Of a stretch of DNA of 64,000 nucleotides, positions 15,946-23,991 are shown piece by piece. The DNA is taken from the NCBI RefSeq assembly GCF_030232885.1, contig NZ_JASPGD010000003.1, positions 1 through 64,000 on the forward strand. The letters are read 5' to 3'. Made by a program: the position numbers and the translations under genes. The DNA comes from Corynebacterium sp. MSK297 (GTDB lineage: Bacteria; Actinomycetota; Actinomycetes; Mycobacteriales; Mycobacteriaceae). The notes under the pieces were generated by a model. That model saw only the letters and a program-made list of their open reading frames with translations. It made no database searches and was not told the origin of the DNA. Within the stretch, counting starts at the first letter, position 1. Every line of letters begins with the position of its first letter.

Positions 15946-16114
15946 TTTTTCGAGCAGATCCTTAAACTAAGGGTCTGCTTTTTTAATATCGACAACAGTG
16001 CTCGCTAGCAGCAATGGCTTGATCATGACGGTGACATGTGCATACCAACACCTGCGTACAACGCCATGGTCAGAACCGCAACGCGCTAGCAGCAGCGAGA
16101 GTAAGGCGAACAAC

Positions 16115-18652
16115 GTGGCAAAGTTTTTGTACCGGCTGGGATTATTCTCGTTTCGTCATAGCTGGAGCGTGATCATAGCTTGGCTGGTCATCCTGGCGGC
16201 GTCCGTCGGCGCGGCATTGAGTCTGTCGGGTTCGTTTACCGGCGATTTCGAAATTGATGAGACCCCGACGATCACCACCACTAAGCGCGTTGTTGAGTTA
16301 TTCCCGGAAGACGGAAACCCAGCAGCGGCAGCGACGGTGAACTTGGTGTTCCAAGCCCCGGAGGGCGAAAAGCTCAGCGACCCGGACAACACTGCCGCGA
16401 TCGACGAGGTCATCGCCAGTCTGGAAGAAAACCTGGTCATCGAGGATGAGCTGCGCTTCGGCAACCCGGTCACGCTTTCGCCGGAGCTGGTGGAAACCGT
16501 CGAGCGCATGGGGGTTGAGCAGGGCCTGCCAGAGGAAACCGCCCGCTTGGACGCCGAGCACCTGCGTCTTCTTAACGACGACGAAACCATCGGCTGGACT
16601 ACCTTCCGTTTTGATGCGCCGAACGCCTATGAGGTGCAGCCTGAGCAGTACGACGCCGTCTACCAGGCCATGGACATTGGCCGCGATGCTGGCTTGACGG
16701 TGGAAGCTTCTGGCGAAGGTTTTGGTGACCCGATTGCTATTGAGCTATCCAATGAGTGGATTGGTTTATCCATTGCCTTCTTGGTGTTAGTGGTGACTTT
16801 CGGTTCGGTGGTCGCTGCGATCTTGCCGATCATCACTGCGATCGTGGCCGTGGGAATCGGTGCTTTGTGGGTCTTTGCTGCTACTGGTTTTGTTGAGCTG
16901 AATGACATGACCCCGATGCTGGCGCTCATGGTTGGTTTGGCTGTGGGGATTGACTACGCATTGTTTGTGATGTCGCGTTACCGCAGTGAGCAGCAGCGCC
17001 TGCCGAATGACAAAGCTATTGCGTTGGCCTGCGGCACGGCCGGTTCGTCGGTGGTTTTCGCGGGGCTTACCAACTTCATCGCACTGACGATGTTGTGGGT
17101 TGCGCAGATCGAGTTCCTGACCGCGATGGGGTTGGCCGCGGCAGCGACCGTCGCATTGGCCACCGTCGTCCCGCTGACCTTGTTACCAGCGATTTTGGGC
17201 TTGCTCGGCGATCGGGCCTTTGGTCTTGCACTCCCGGGGGTGGCGGGGCGTCCTCGTCGGAATGGGAAGAAAAAACAAGGTGCGACGATGGGGCGACGCT
17301 GGGTGGGCTTTGTGCAGCGTTTCCCGGCGATGTTGTTACTGCTGGTCGTGCTCGGATTGGGTGCGGCTGCTACCCCGTTGACACGCCTAGAGCTCGCGTT
17401 GCCGACAGATACCACCGGAAACCCGGAAACTACGCAGCGCAAGGCCGCAGACTTGAAGGCCGAAGGGTTTGGTCCGGGAACGAATGGCCCGTTGTTGGTG
17501 CTTGTCGACGCCCACACTGTCAACGAGGATGCCGCCGCGTTGCAGACGATGGTCGAGTTGCAAGGCGAAGAATCGCCCGTGGAAGTGCACGGTGCAGAAC
17601 CGCCCGCCGAAGAAGGTGCAGCCCGGGAAGTTGCAGCTCCGCTGAGCCGTGAGGATAAAGCTGCCCGCGCGAGCTACCTGTATACCGTTAATCAGATCAA
17701 TACTTTGGCTGCTGTGGAACATGCTCAGCTGGTGGCGCTGGCCGACGACGGCCGTGCCGCGCAGATCTTGGTCACCCCGACAACTGGCCCGGCGGAAGCT
17801 GCGACTGTGGACTTGGTGGAAAATCTCAATCGTATTAATGCCGAGGTGGAACGTGCCACTGGTGTCAGCGTTGGTCTGACTGGTTTGACGGCGGTGCAGG
17901 TGGATATCACTGAGCGCCTGGCCCAGGTGATGCCCGTGTATCTGGCGGTTGTCGTTGGAGTCGCGGTGCTTTTGTTGATCATGGTTTTCCGTTCTTTGCT
18001 GGTGCCTTTGGTCGCTGGGGTGGGCTTCCTGCTGTCGGTGGGGGCTGCCTTTGGCGTCACGGTGTTGTTCTGGCAGGAAGGCTTCGGTGGTTTTGTCGCG
18101 GCACCGGGTCCGTTGATTTCCTTTATGCCGATCTTCCTCATCGGCCTGACGTTTGGCTTGGCCATGGATTACCAGGTCTTTTTGGTTACGCGCATGCGGG
18201 AGGCTTTCGTCGTTACGCGTGGGGATGGTCTGCAGAAGTTTGCGCGGCATGACCCGGATGCGCGTGATTTCAACCAGATTGACTATTCCACTATTGCTGG
18301 GTTTAGCCAGGGCGCGCGCGTCGTCACGGCGGCTGCCGTCATCATGATTGCGGTGTTCGTTGGTTTTATTGGCCAGCCGTTGCCGTTTATCAGCATTTTT
18401 GGTTTTGCGTTGGGCGTGGCGGTGCTTTTCGACGCCTTCTTTATCCGTATGACGTTTGTGCCCGCCGCGATGTTCCTGATGGGCCGCGGCAACTGGTGGT
18501 GGCCGCGCTGGCTGGATAAGATCATCCCGCATCTAGATGTGGAAGGAACGAGTCTGGAAGACGACGAGGTGCCGACGCTGGATCGTGCAGCTCGACAAGC
18601 TAAGCATGCGAAACGCAATCAGCAGCCCGGTAGACACAGGAAGATAAACTAG
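16115..18652 (+). CDS. MmpL-family RND transporter
   Basis: An 845-residue membrane protein with two repeats, each a TM helix, a large extracytoplasmic loop and about five TM helices. Proton-relay motifs are present in both halves: GIDYALFVMSRYR and AMDYQVFLVTRMRE. MmpL proteins export lipids such as trehalose mycolates, or other hydrophobic compounds. The substrate here is not evident; no acyltransferase or PKS gene is adjacent. GTG 16115 with AAGG about eight bases upstream is preferred to an ATG at 15998. The cytoplasmic tail is charged. tgt follows five bases later. Confidence 0.85.
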   Translation: MAKFLYRLGLFSFRHSWSVIIAWLVILAASVGAALSLSGSFTGDFEIDETPTITTTKRVVELFPEDGNPAAAATVNLVFQAPEGEKLSDPDNTAAIDEVIASLEENLVIEDELRFGNPVTLSPELVETVERMGVEQGLPEETARLDAEHLRLLNDDETIGWTTFRFDAPNAYEVQPEQYDAVYQAMDIGRDAGLTVEASGEGFGDPIAIELSNEWIGLSIAFLVLVVTFGSVVAAILPIITAIVAVGIGALWVFAATGFVELNDMTPMLALMVGLAVGIDYALFVMSRYRSEQQRLPNDKAIALACGTAGSSVVFAGLTNFIALTMLWVAQIEFLTAMGLAAAATVALATVVPLTLLPAILGLLGDRAFGLALPGVAGRPRRNGKKKQGATMGRRWVGFVQRFPAMLLLLVVLGLGAAATPLTRLELALPTDTTGNPETTQRKAADLKAEGFGPGTNGPLLVLVDAHTVNEDAAALQTMVELQGEESPVEVHGAEPPAEEGAAREVAAPLSREDKAARASYLYTVNQINTLAAVEHAQLVALADDGRAAQILVTPTTGPAEAATVDLVENLNRINAEVERATGVSVGLTGLTAVQVDITERLAQVMPVYLAVVVGVAVLLLIMVFRSLLVPLVAGVGFLLSVGAAFGVTVLFWQEGFGGFVAAPGPLISFMPIFLIGLTFGLAMDYQVFLVTRMREAFVVTRGDGLQKFARHDPDARDFNQIDYSTIAGFSQGARVVTAAAVIMIAVFVGFIGQPLPFISIFGFALGVAVLFDAFFIRMTFVPAAMFLMGRGNWWWPRWLDKIIPHLDVEGTSLEDDEVPTLDRAARQAKHAKRNQQPGRHRKIN

Positions 18653-18657
18653 CCGCT

Positions 18658-19908
18658 ATGACCGATCTGAGTTTCACCGTCAATACCCACCTGGATCTAC
18701 CGGGAATGCAAGGCCGTACGGGCACGATCACCACCCCGCATGGCCCGATTAATACTCCGGCGTTTATCCCGGTGGCCACCAAGGCGACGGTGAAGACGCT
18801 GAGCCCGGAACAAATTCGGCTCACCGGTGCGCAGGCGATCTTGTCCAACGCGTACCACCTGTACCTGCAGCCGGGCCATGACATTGTCGACGAGGCCGGC
18901 GGCGTCGCCAAGTTTGAAAGCTGGCATGGGCCCACCTATACGGATTCCGGTGGGTTCCAGGTGATGAGCCTGGGCGTGGGGCATAAAAAGACCATCAAGA
19001 TGGATTATGAGCAGGAGATGGCGGAGTTCACCCCGCGGAAGGTGAATAAGGACTCGTTGGCGATTGTCGACGAGGACGGCGTGAATTTCCGCAGCGTGTT
19101 GGACGGTTCGCGGCACCGGTTTACTCCGGAGAAGTCGCTGCAGATCCAGCACGGTTTGGGTGCGGATATCATGTTTGCGTTCGACGAGCTGACCACGCTG
19201 GTGGATACCCGCGCTTACCAGGAAGAATCCGTGGCGCGCACGCATCGGTGGGCGGAGCGGTGCTTGGCAGAACACGACCGGTTGACACGGGAGCGTGCGC
19301 ACCGGCCGAAGCAGTCGCTGTGGGGCGTGATCCAGGGGGCGCAGCATGAGGATCTGCGCAGGCAGGCCACCCGTGGGCTGGTGTCGTTATCGCAGGAGGC
19401 TGAGGCGGCCGGTCGGCGTGGTTTCGGTGGCTATGGCATTGGTGGCGCGTTGGATAAGGGCATGCTGGGCACGATCGTCGGCTGGGTGTGCGACGAGCTT
19501 CCCGACGATAAACCCCGCCACTTGCTGGGCATTTCCGAGCCGGACGACGTGTTCTGGGCAATTGAAAACGGCGCGGATACCTTCGATTGCGTCTCGCCGA
19601 CGCGCCTGGGCCGCCGCGGTGGTGTCTACACGCTGGATGGTCGGATGAACCTGAAAAACAAGCGCTTTGAGCGGGACTTTTCTGGTGTCGATGAGGAATT
19701 CGGCGGCTATGTTTCGCAGAATTACTCGCGCGCGTATATCCGGCACTTGCTCAAGGCCAAGGAATTTCTGGCGGGCACGTTGTGCACGATCCACAACCTG
19801 GAATTCATGATTCGCCTGGTTGATAACATCCGGAAATCGATCGACGGCGGTTATTACCGCGAGTACCGCGATGAATTCCTGTGCCGGTACTATGCCAATA
19901 CCAAGTAG
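18658..19908 (+). CDS. tgt: Queuine/preQ1 tRNA-guanine transglycosylase
   Basis: A 416-residue protein with the TGT barrel motifs: TPAFIPVATKATVK, YTDSGGFQVMSL (catalytic Asp), GVIQGAQHEDLR and GGYGIGGALDKG, DTFDCVSPTRLGRRGGVYT (nucleophile Asp and substrate loop). It exchanges G34 for a queuine-type base in GUN-anticodon tRNAs. The C-terminal zinc-site motif (CxCxxC) seen in many bacterial TGTs is not obvious; the tail has ... C-T-I-H and FLCRYY only, so zinc binding should be checked. The start is ATG 18658. It overlaps gluQ by 17 bases, coupling two queuosine-related functions. Confidence 0.88.
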   Translation: MTDLSFTVNTHLDLPGMQGRTGTITTPHGPINTPAFIPVATKATVKTLSPEQIRLTGAQAILSNAYHLYLQPGHDIVDEAGGVAKFESWHGPTYTDSGGFQVMSLGVGHKKTIKMDYEQEMAEFTPRKVNKDSLAIVDEDGVNFRSVLDGSRHRFTPEKSLQIQHGLGADIMFAFDELTTLVDTRAYQEESVARTHRWAERCLAEHDRLTRERAHRPKQSLWGVIQGAQHEDLRRQATRGLVSLSQEAEAAGRRGFGGYGIGGALDKGMLGTIVGWVCDELPDDKPRHLLGISEPDDVFWAIENGADTFDCVSPTRLGRRGGVYTLDGRMNLKNKRFERDFSGVDEEFGGYVSQNYSRAYIRHLLKAKEFLAGTLCTIHNLEFMIRLVDNIRKSIDGGYYREYRDEFLCRYYANTK

Positions 19909-20854
19909 CGCTGTTTCGGCTGGTGCTACAGCTAACGCTGCTGGCACCGGGGGTGTCGGCCGCTACGCGCCGTCGCCGACTGGGGACCTGCATTTTGGCA
20001 ATCTGCGTACCGCGGTGGCGGCCTGGTTGTTTGCGCGTGCCGACGGTCTGGGCTTTGTGGTGCGCGTCGATGATTTAGATTCGCAGCGGTGCCGTGAACA
20101 CTTCGTCGACAGCCAGTTGGCGGATCTGCAGGCGATCGGCCTGGACTGGGATGATCGCGGTGCGGAGCTGCGGCAGTCGGATCGGGAGGCGGCTTATGCC
20201 GCAGCCGTCGACAAGCTGGCAGGCCAAGGGTTGGTGTATGAGTGTTATTGCTCGCGTAAGGATATCCAGCAGGCGGCGTCGGCGCCGCACCAGCTTCCGG
20301 GCGAGTACCCGGGTACGTGCCGGGATTTGAGCGAGGCGCAGCGCGTGAAGAAACGCGAGGAACTTGCTGGGCAGGGGCGGGTTCCGGCGTTGCGGCTGCG
20401 TGCGGGGTGCAGCGAGTTCAGCATCACTGACCGGTTGCACGGCGAATACACCGGCCGGGTGGATGATTTTATTGTGCGTCGTGGTGGGAATGCGGCGCAG
20501 GCGCGTGATTATGCTTATAACCTGGCGGTTGTGGTCGATGATGCGCACCAGCAGGTTACCCAGGTGGTGCGGGGGAATGATTTGTTGTCGTCTGCGCCGC
20601 GGCAGGCGTATCTGGCGCAGCTGTTGGGGCTGGCCGCGCCCGAGTATGCGCACGTTGGCTTGGTGGTCAACGCCGACGGGCAGCGGCTGGCGAAGCGCGA
20701 TGGTCCGATCACCCTCCGCACGATGTCGGCGCGGCAGGTGGCCGAAGAGGTTTTCGCGTCCATTGGTTGCGCTGGTGCGACGTCGTTGCACGAAGCTCTC
20801 GAGAGTTTCCGCCCGGAAGCGCTTGCCGACGACTACGTGTGGGCGGCAGGCTAG
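19892..20854 (+). CDS. gluQ: Glutamyl-Q tRNA(Asp) synthetase
   Basis: A 320-residue class I synthetase lacking an anticodon-binding domain: RYAPSPTGDLHFGN (HIGH region), VRVDDLDSQRC, zinc-site CYCSRKD, and LAKRDG (KMSKS equivalent). It attaches glutamate to queuosine at position 34 of tRNA-Asp. The start ATG 19892 lies inside tgt; the first ~22 residues are Ala/Gly/Thr-rich. Its last 14 codons are duplicated, with amino-acid changes but the same frame and stop, at 21373-21424. Confidence 0.85.
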   Translation: MPIPSSAVSAGATANAAGTGGVGRYAPSPTGDLHFGNLRTAVAAWLFARADGLGFVVRVDDLDSQRCREHFVDSQLADLQAIGLDWDDRGAELRQSDREAAYAAAVDKLAGQGLVYECYCSRKDIQQAASAPHQLPGEYPGTCRDLSEAQRVKKREELAGQGRVPALRLRAGCSEFSITDRLHGEYTGRVDDFIVRRGGNAAQARDYAYNLAVVVDDAHQQVTQVVRGNDLLSSAPRQAYLAQLLGLAAPEYAHVGLVVNADGQRLAKRDGPITLRTMSARQVAEEVFASIGCAGATSLHEALESFRPEALADDYVWAAG

Positions 20855-20863
20855 CAGCGCTAG
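20812..20863. repeat. gluQ 3' end, copy 1
   Basis: 52 bases across the gluQ stop codon match 21373-21424 at 47 positions with no gaps, same orientation. The copies bracket a 509-bp AT-richer insert. Confidence 0.88.
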
Positions 20864-20991
20864 TTCTCTAAATCTTCATCGCGTTTAAAAAGCGTGGAGC
20901 TGAGCGCGCCCAAGTGTTCAAATTGCGCCTGGAAGGCATGAGCATGCTCGAGATTGCCAACTGTCGCCCCGGACGGCCATGCGTGCAAAGC

Positions 20992-21033
20992 AAATAATGG
21001 CTCAGTCAGACGGATCTGACTGAGCCATTATTT
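20992..21033 (-). terminator. Perfect 19-bp hairpin terminator after the small membrane gene
   Basis: The left arm (from 20992, containing ATGGCTCAGTCAGA) and the right arm pair perfectly over 19 bp around a CGGA tetraloop, ending in a short A/T run. It directly abuts the stop codon of the minus-strand gene at 21033 and could also terminate gluQ read-through from the other side. Confidence 0.75.
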
Positions 21034-21233
21034 CACGATTTTGCTGCTCGTTTCGCTACAGCTTCCCGCCCCAATATATAAGTAGCTCCTACGAACCCGA
21101 AAAACGCAATAACCCAAAGAAGAGTCGTAAACCCTGAGCTGGGCAACGAAGTTGCCAGAAGCAGCAAAGCTGAACTCAATAGTGCAATTAGAATACCCAG
21201 TCCTACGTTTTTATTGTTCCGAGAAGTATTCAT
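21033..21233 (-). CDS. Small two-span membrane protein inside a gluQ-tail duplication
   Basis: A 66-residue protein (MNTSRNNKNVGLGIL...) with two hydrophobic helices (about residues 9-29 and 34-53) and a basic C-terminus. GGAGTTAAG precedes the ATG. The coding region is less GC-rich than its surroundings. It lies in the 509-bp insert between two copies of the gluQ tail, with its own terminator. It is not similar in sequence to the 50-residue protein at 12680-12832, but has the same type of setting. Function unknown. Confidence 0.6.
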   Translation of the reverse strand: MNTSRNNKNVGLGILIALLSSALLLLATSLPSSGFTTLLWVIAFFGFVGATYILGREAVAKRAAKS

Positions 21234-21317
21234 CTTAACTCCAAACTCTTCCGGTATTGTGGCTTGAAACACACATTAGTCGCACCCCAGCGCCACGTCT
21301 AGGGGATTGTTGAAAGC

Positions 21318-21332
21318 TAGTAATCATTACTA
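21318..21332. promoter_or_regulatory. Palindrome upstream of the small membrane gene
   Basis: TAGTAAT-C-ATTACTA, perfect 7-bp arms, about 90 bases upstream of the start, next to a 10-base G run (21343-21352). Possible regulator site. Confidence 0.4.
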
Positions 21333-21372
21333 CCCTTTATTTGGGGGGGGGGTGCGTGCCTATTTTTTGCCA

Positions 21373-21424
21373 CCCGGAAGCGCTTGCCGACGACTACGCG
21401 TGGGTGGGACGCTAGTAGCGCTAG
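21373..21424. repeat. gluQ 3' end, displaced copy
   Basis: Partner of 20812-20863 (47/52). It still reads as a gluQ-like C-terminus ending in TAG: RPEALADDYVWAAG in the native gene, HPEALADDYAWVGR here. Confidence 0.88.
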
Positions 21425-21473
21425 CAGTGCCAGCGCGCTAGCGCTCCAGCACGGCTGCGCCGGTCACCGGGCG

Positions 21474-22151
21474 TTAGTTACCCAATTGCGCCGCATAGAC
21501 CTTCGCGAGCGTCGCCAAGCTGGCATATAGGGTGGCGTCGTCGCGGTCGATCAGCCATAGCTGCGCGGTGCCGAACAGCGCGCCGAGGATATTTTCAGCC
21601 AACATATCCGCTGGCTGCGCCCAGGTTTTCCCGGTGGCTGCGGCGAGGTAGTCCAGGATGCTTCCGATCAGTTCGCGATAGCTGGCGTTGGACTCTTGCA
21701 TGATCACCCGCAGCTGCTCGTCCCGGGCGCACATCAGCGCGAGTTCTTGCTGCGCGGCTTCCTCCCATGGGTCGCCGATCAAGTTATCGGCGTAGCTGGC
21801 AAAAGCGGCGTGCAAAATGCCTTCCGGGGAAACGGTCTGCTCTGTGGGGCTTGCCGCATGTTCCGGGGGGCTGGCTTGCTCCGGTGCGGCGAAGCGTCGA
21901 AAAGCTGCCGTCGAGCGATCAATATCGTCGCGGACGACGGCGCGGATCAGCTCGTCTTTGGAGTGGAAAGCGTAGTGCACCGAACCATGCGGCACCCCGG
22001 CTTCCTTGGCGACGGCGCGCGTCGTCAAGCCGAAGGCCCCATCGCGGGCCATGACGGTGTGGGCGACTGCGGTGAGTTCGCGGCGGCGTTGCTCGGCGGG
22101 GATACGTTTGCGGGACTGTTGGGAGCCAGAACCGGAGTGTGTGCTGCTCAT
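21474..22151 (-). CDS. TetR-family repressor of the adjacent MFS pump
   Basis: A 225-residue protein with an N-terminal HTH (TTRAVAKEAGVPHGSVHYAFHSKDELI, about residues 35-65) and a helical ligand-binding domain with a Pro/Glu-rich insert. The ATG at 22151 overlaps the MFS stop (ATGA), so the pump and regulator are translationally coupled. Two matching palindromes in front of the MFS gene are its likely operators. A longer frame to 22220 lies entirely within the MFS gene and is rejected. Confidence 0.85.
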   Translation of the reverse strand: MSSTHSGSGSQQSRKRIPAEQRRRELTAVAHTVMARDGAFGLTTRAVAKEAGVPHGSVHYAFHSKDELIRAVVRDDIDRSTAAFRRFAAPEQASPPEHAASPTEQTVSPEGILHAAFASYADNLIGDPWEEAAQQELALMCARDEQLRVIMQESNASYRELIGSILDYLAAATGKTWAQPADMLAENILGALFGTAQLWLIDRDDATLYASLATLAKVYAAQLGN

Positions 22152-23692
22152 CGCGGTGAAATCTCCTGCGGGTGGTGGACGGATTCCTCGATGCGTCGGG
22201 AATATTCGCGGATGCCCCACCAGCCGGCGGCCGCCGCGCCCAGGGCGATGAGTGCGCCCGCACCGGTGGCGACATTCATGCCGGTCAGGTAGGCGTCGTT
22301 GGCGGAGTCGATGAGGCGACTTGCCTGTTCAGTGGGCAGGCTAGCGGCGATCTCGTGTGCCCCGCCGAGGGTATCGCGGGCACTGACGGCCTGTGCGCCT
22401 TCCAACCCATGCTCGTCGGCATGCAGGTTCCGCGCATACACTCCCAGGCCCAGGGTGCCCAGCAGTGCGGTGCCCATCGCGCCGCCGAATTCGTAGCCGG
22501 TCTCGGAAATCGCCGAGGCCGCAGAGGCGCGCGCCGGGGGAGCGGTGCTGAGTACAACCTCGTTGGTCAGCGTTTCCGAGAAGCCGATGCCGAAACCGAC
22601 CGCAGCCGCTGCGACCACGACCAGCAGCATCGTCGTGCCGGTATCTAGGAAGGATGCCAGCCCGAAGCCGAGCGCGGTGATCAGAGAACCAATGGTGATG
22701 ACCTTCCTGATCGAGACCCGCTTGGCGACGGACGGCGAGATGAATGTGCCGGCCATCGTCGCCACGGCCAGCGGCAGCATCCACAGGCCCGCGCTCATGG
22801 AGCTGTAGCCTTTGACCAGCATGAGGTACTGCGGATAGAAGAACGTGAGCCCCAGCAGTGCGAGGGTGGCCAGCATGTTGACGGTGATCGCGGCGGTGAA
22901 TCCTGGGCGCGCGAAGAGTTTCAGGTCGATCATTGGGTTGGCGATGCGGCGCTGGCGGTGGATGAATAATGCGGTGAAAGCGATACCCGCGACTAACGCA
23001 ACGACGGAGGCCACCGTTGGTTGTTTGATCAGGGTTTTCAGCGCATAGACGACCGGGAGTAGACTGGCGATGGATAGCGCGGCCGAAGGGTAGTCGAATT
23101 TCTGTGGGTTCGGGTCGCGCGATTCTGGTAGCAGGTACCACGCGGCGGGTAGGAATAGCGCCATGACCGGGGCGTTAATCAGGAATACCGAGCCCCACCA
23201 GAAATGTTCCAGCAACAGCCCGCCGAGTACTGGGCCGAGCGCGCCGCCGCCACCGAAGGCGGCTGCCCACACGGCAATGGCCAGGCGTCGTTCGTGCGCG
23301 TTGTCGAAGATGGTGCGGATCAGCCCCAACGTCGAAGGCATGAGGGTGGCCGCGGAGGCACCCAGGGCGGCGCGGGCGAGAATCAGCAGCTCCGGGTTGG
23401 GGGCGAATGCCGTCGCCAAGGAGGCCAAACCGAATGCGGGGGCGCCGATCATGAGCATGCGTTTGCGGCCGAAGCGGTCGCCGAGCGAGCCTGCCAGCAC
23501 CAAGAGCCCGGCTAGTAGGAAGCTGTAGATGTCGATGATCCACAGCATTTGTGCGGAAGTTGGGCCGAGGCCTGCGCTGATGGCGGGCACGGCGATGCTG
23601 ATGACGCTCATGTCGATGCTCAGCAGCAGCACCGGGCCGACGAGTGTGGCCAGCGCGAACCAACGTGCCGCGGGGGATTGCATCGCTGTCAT
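22148..23692 (-). CDS. MFS multidrug exporter (DHA2, QacA/SmvA/LfrA-like)
   Basis: A 514-residue, 14-TM drug:H+ antiporter. Visible motifs are motif A GSLGDRFGRKRMLMIG after TM2, D/S-rich TM1 (LLSIDMSVISIAVPAI) and the TM5 motif C-like GGALGPVLGGLLLEHFWWGSVFLIN. Such pumps export quaternary ammonium compounds and dyes. First gene of a two-gene operon with the TetR gene; promoter region 23693-23830 holds two palindromes. Confidence 0.85.
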   Translation of the reverse strand: MTAMQSPAARWFALATLVGPVLLLSIDMSVISIAVPAISAGLGPTSAQMLWIIDIYSFLLAGLLVLAGSLGDRFGRKRMLMIGAPAFGLASLATAFAPNPELLILARAALGASAATLMPSTLGLIRTIFDNAHERRLAIAVWAAAFGGGGALGPVLGGLLLEHFWWGSVFLINAPVMALFLPAAWYLLPESRDPNPQKFDYPSAALSIASLLPVVYALKTLIKQPTVASVVALVAGIAFTALFIHRQRRIANPMIDLKLFARPGFTAAITVNMLATLALLGLTFFYPQYLMLVKGYSSMSAGLWMLPLAVATMAGTFISPSVAKRVSIRKVITIGSLITALGFGLASFLDTGTTMLLVVVAAAAVGFGIGFSETLTNEVVLSTAPPARASAASAISETGYEFGGAMGTALLGTLGLGVYARNLHADEHGLEGAQAVSARDTLGGAHEIAASLPTEQASRLIDSANDAYLTGMNVATGAGALIALGAAAAGWWGIREYSRRIEESVHHPQEISPR

Positions 23693-23759
23693 GGGTTTTC
23701 AGTACCGCCTTGAGAACTAGATGTGTGATTTCGGATCCTGAGCAGGTGCACAGGACTAT

Positions 23760-23775
23760 TTGGCCGGGTGGCCAA
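23760..23775. promoter_or_regulatory. TetR operator 1 (MFS promoter)
   Basis: TTGGCC-GGGT-GGCCAA, perfect 6-bp arms. Confidence 0.7.
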
Positions 23776-23802
23776 GTTGACTCCAGCCATTGTGCCACAT
23801 AC

Positions 23803-23818
23803 TTGGCCGGATGGCCAA
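23803..23818. promoter_or_regulatory. TetR operator 2 (MFS promoter)
   Basis: TTGGCC-GGAT-GGCCAA, 43 bp from operator 1 centre to centre (about four helical turns). The near-identical repeat makes a regulator-binding role likely. Confidence 0.7.
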
Positions 23819-23991
23819 CAATGGACGCTAGGAACGCGCTGAATATACAACGTGATTTATGCGACATCCTGGCTTATAGTTGCATAGCAGTTATCTCAAA
23901 ATTTGTTGAAAAATGCTGGGAACGGCAAAACAGCAAAAACAGTAAAGAGAACACACCCCAGAATTGAAGAACAGTTACAAGGAGAGCGGCG

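Noticed and set aside
17387-18532. 381-codon minus-strand frame opposite the MmpL gene
   Set aside because: Extremely His/Arg/Gln-rich; mirror of the hydrophobic MmpL reading frame.
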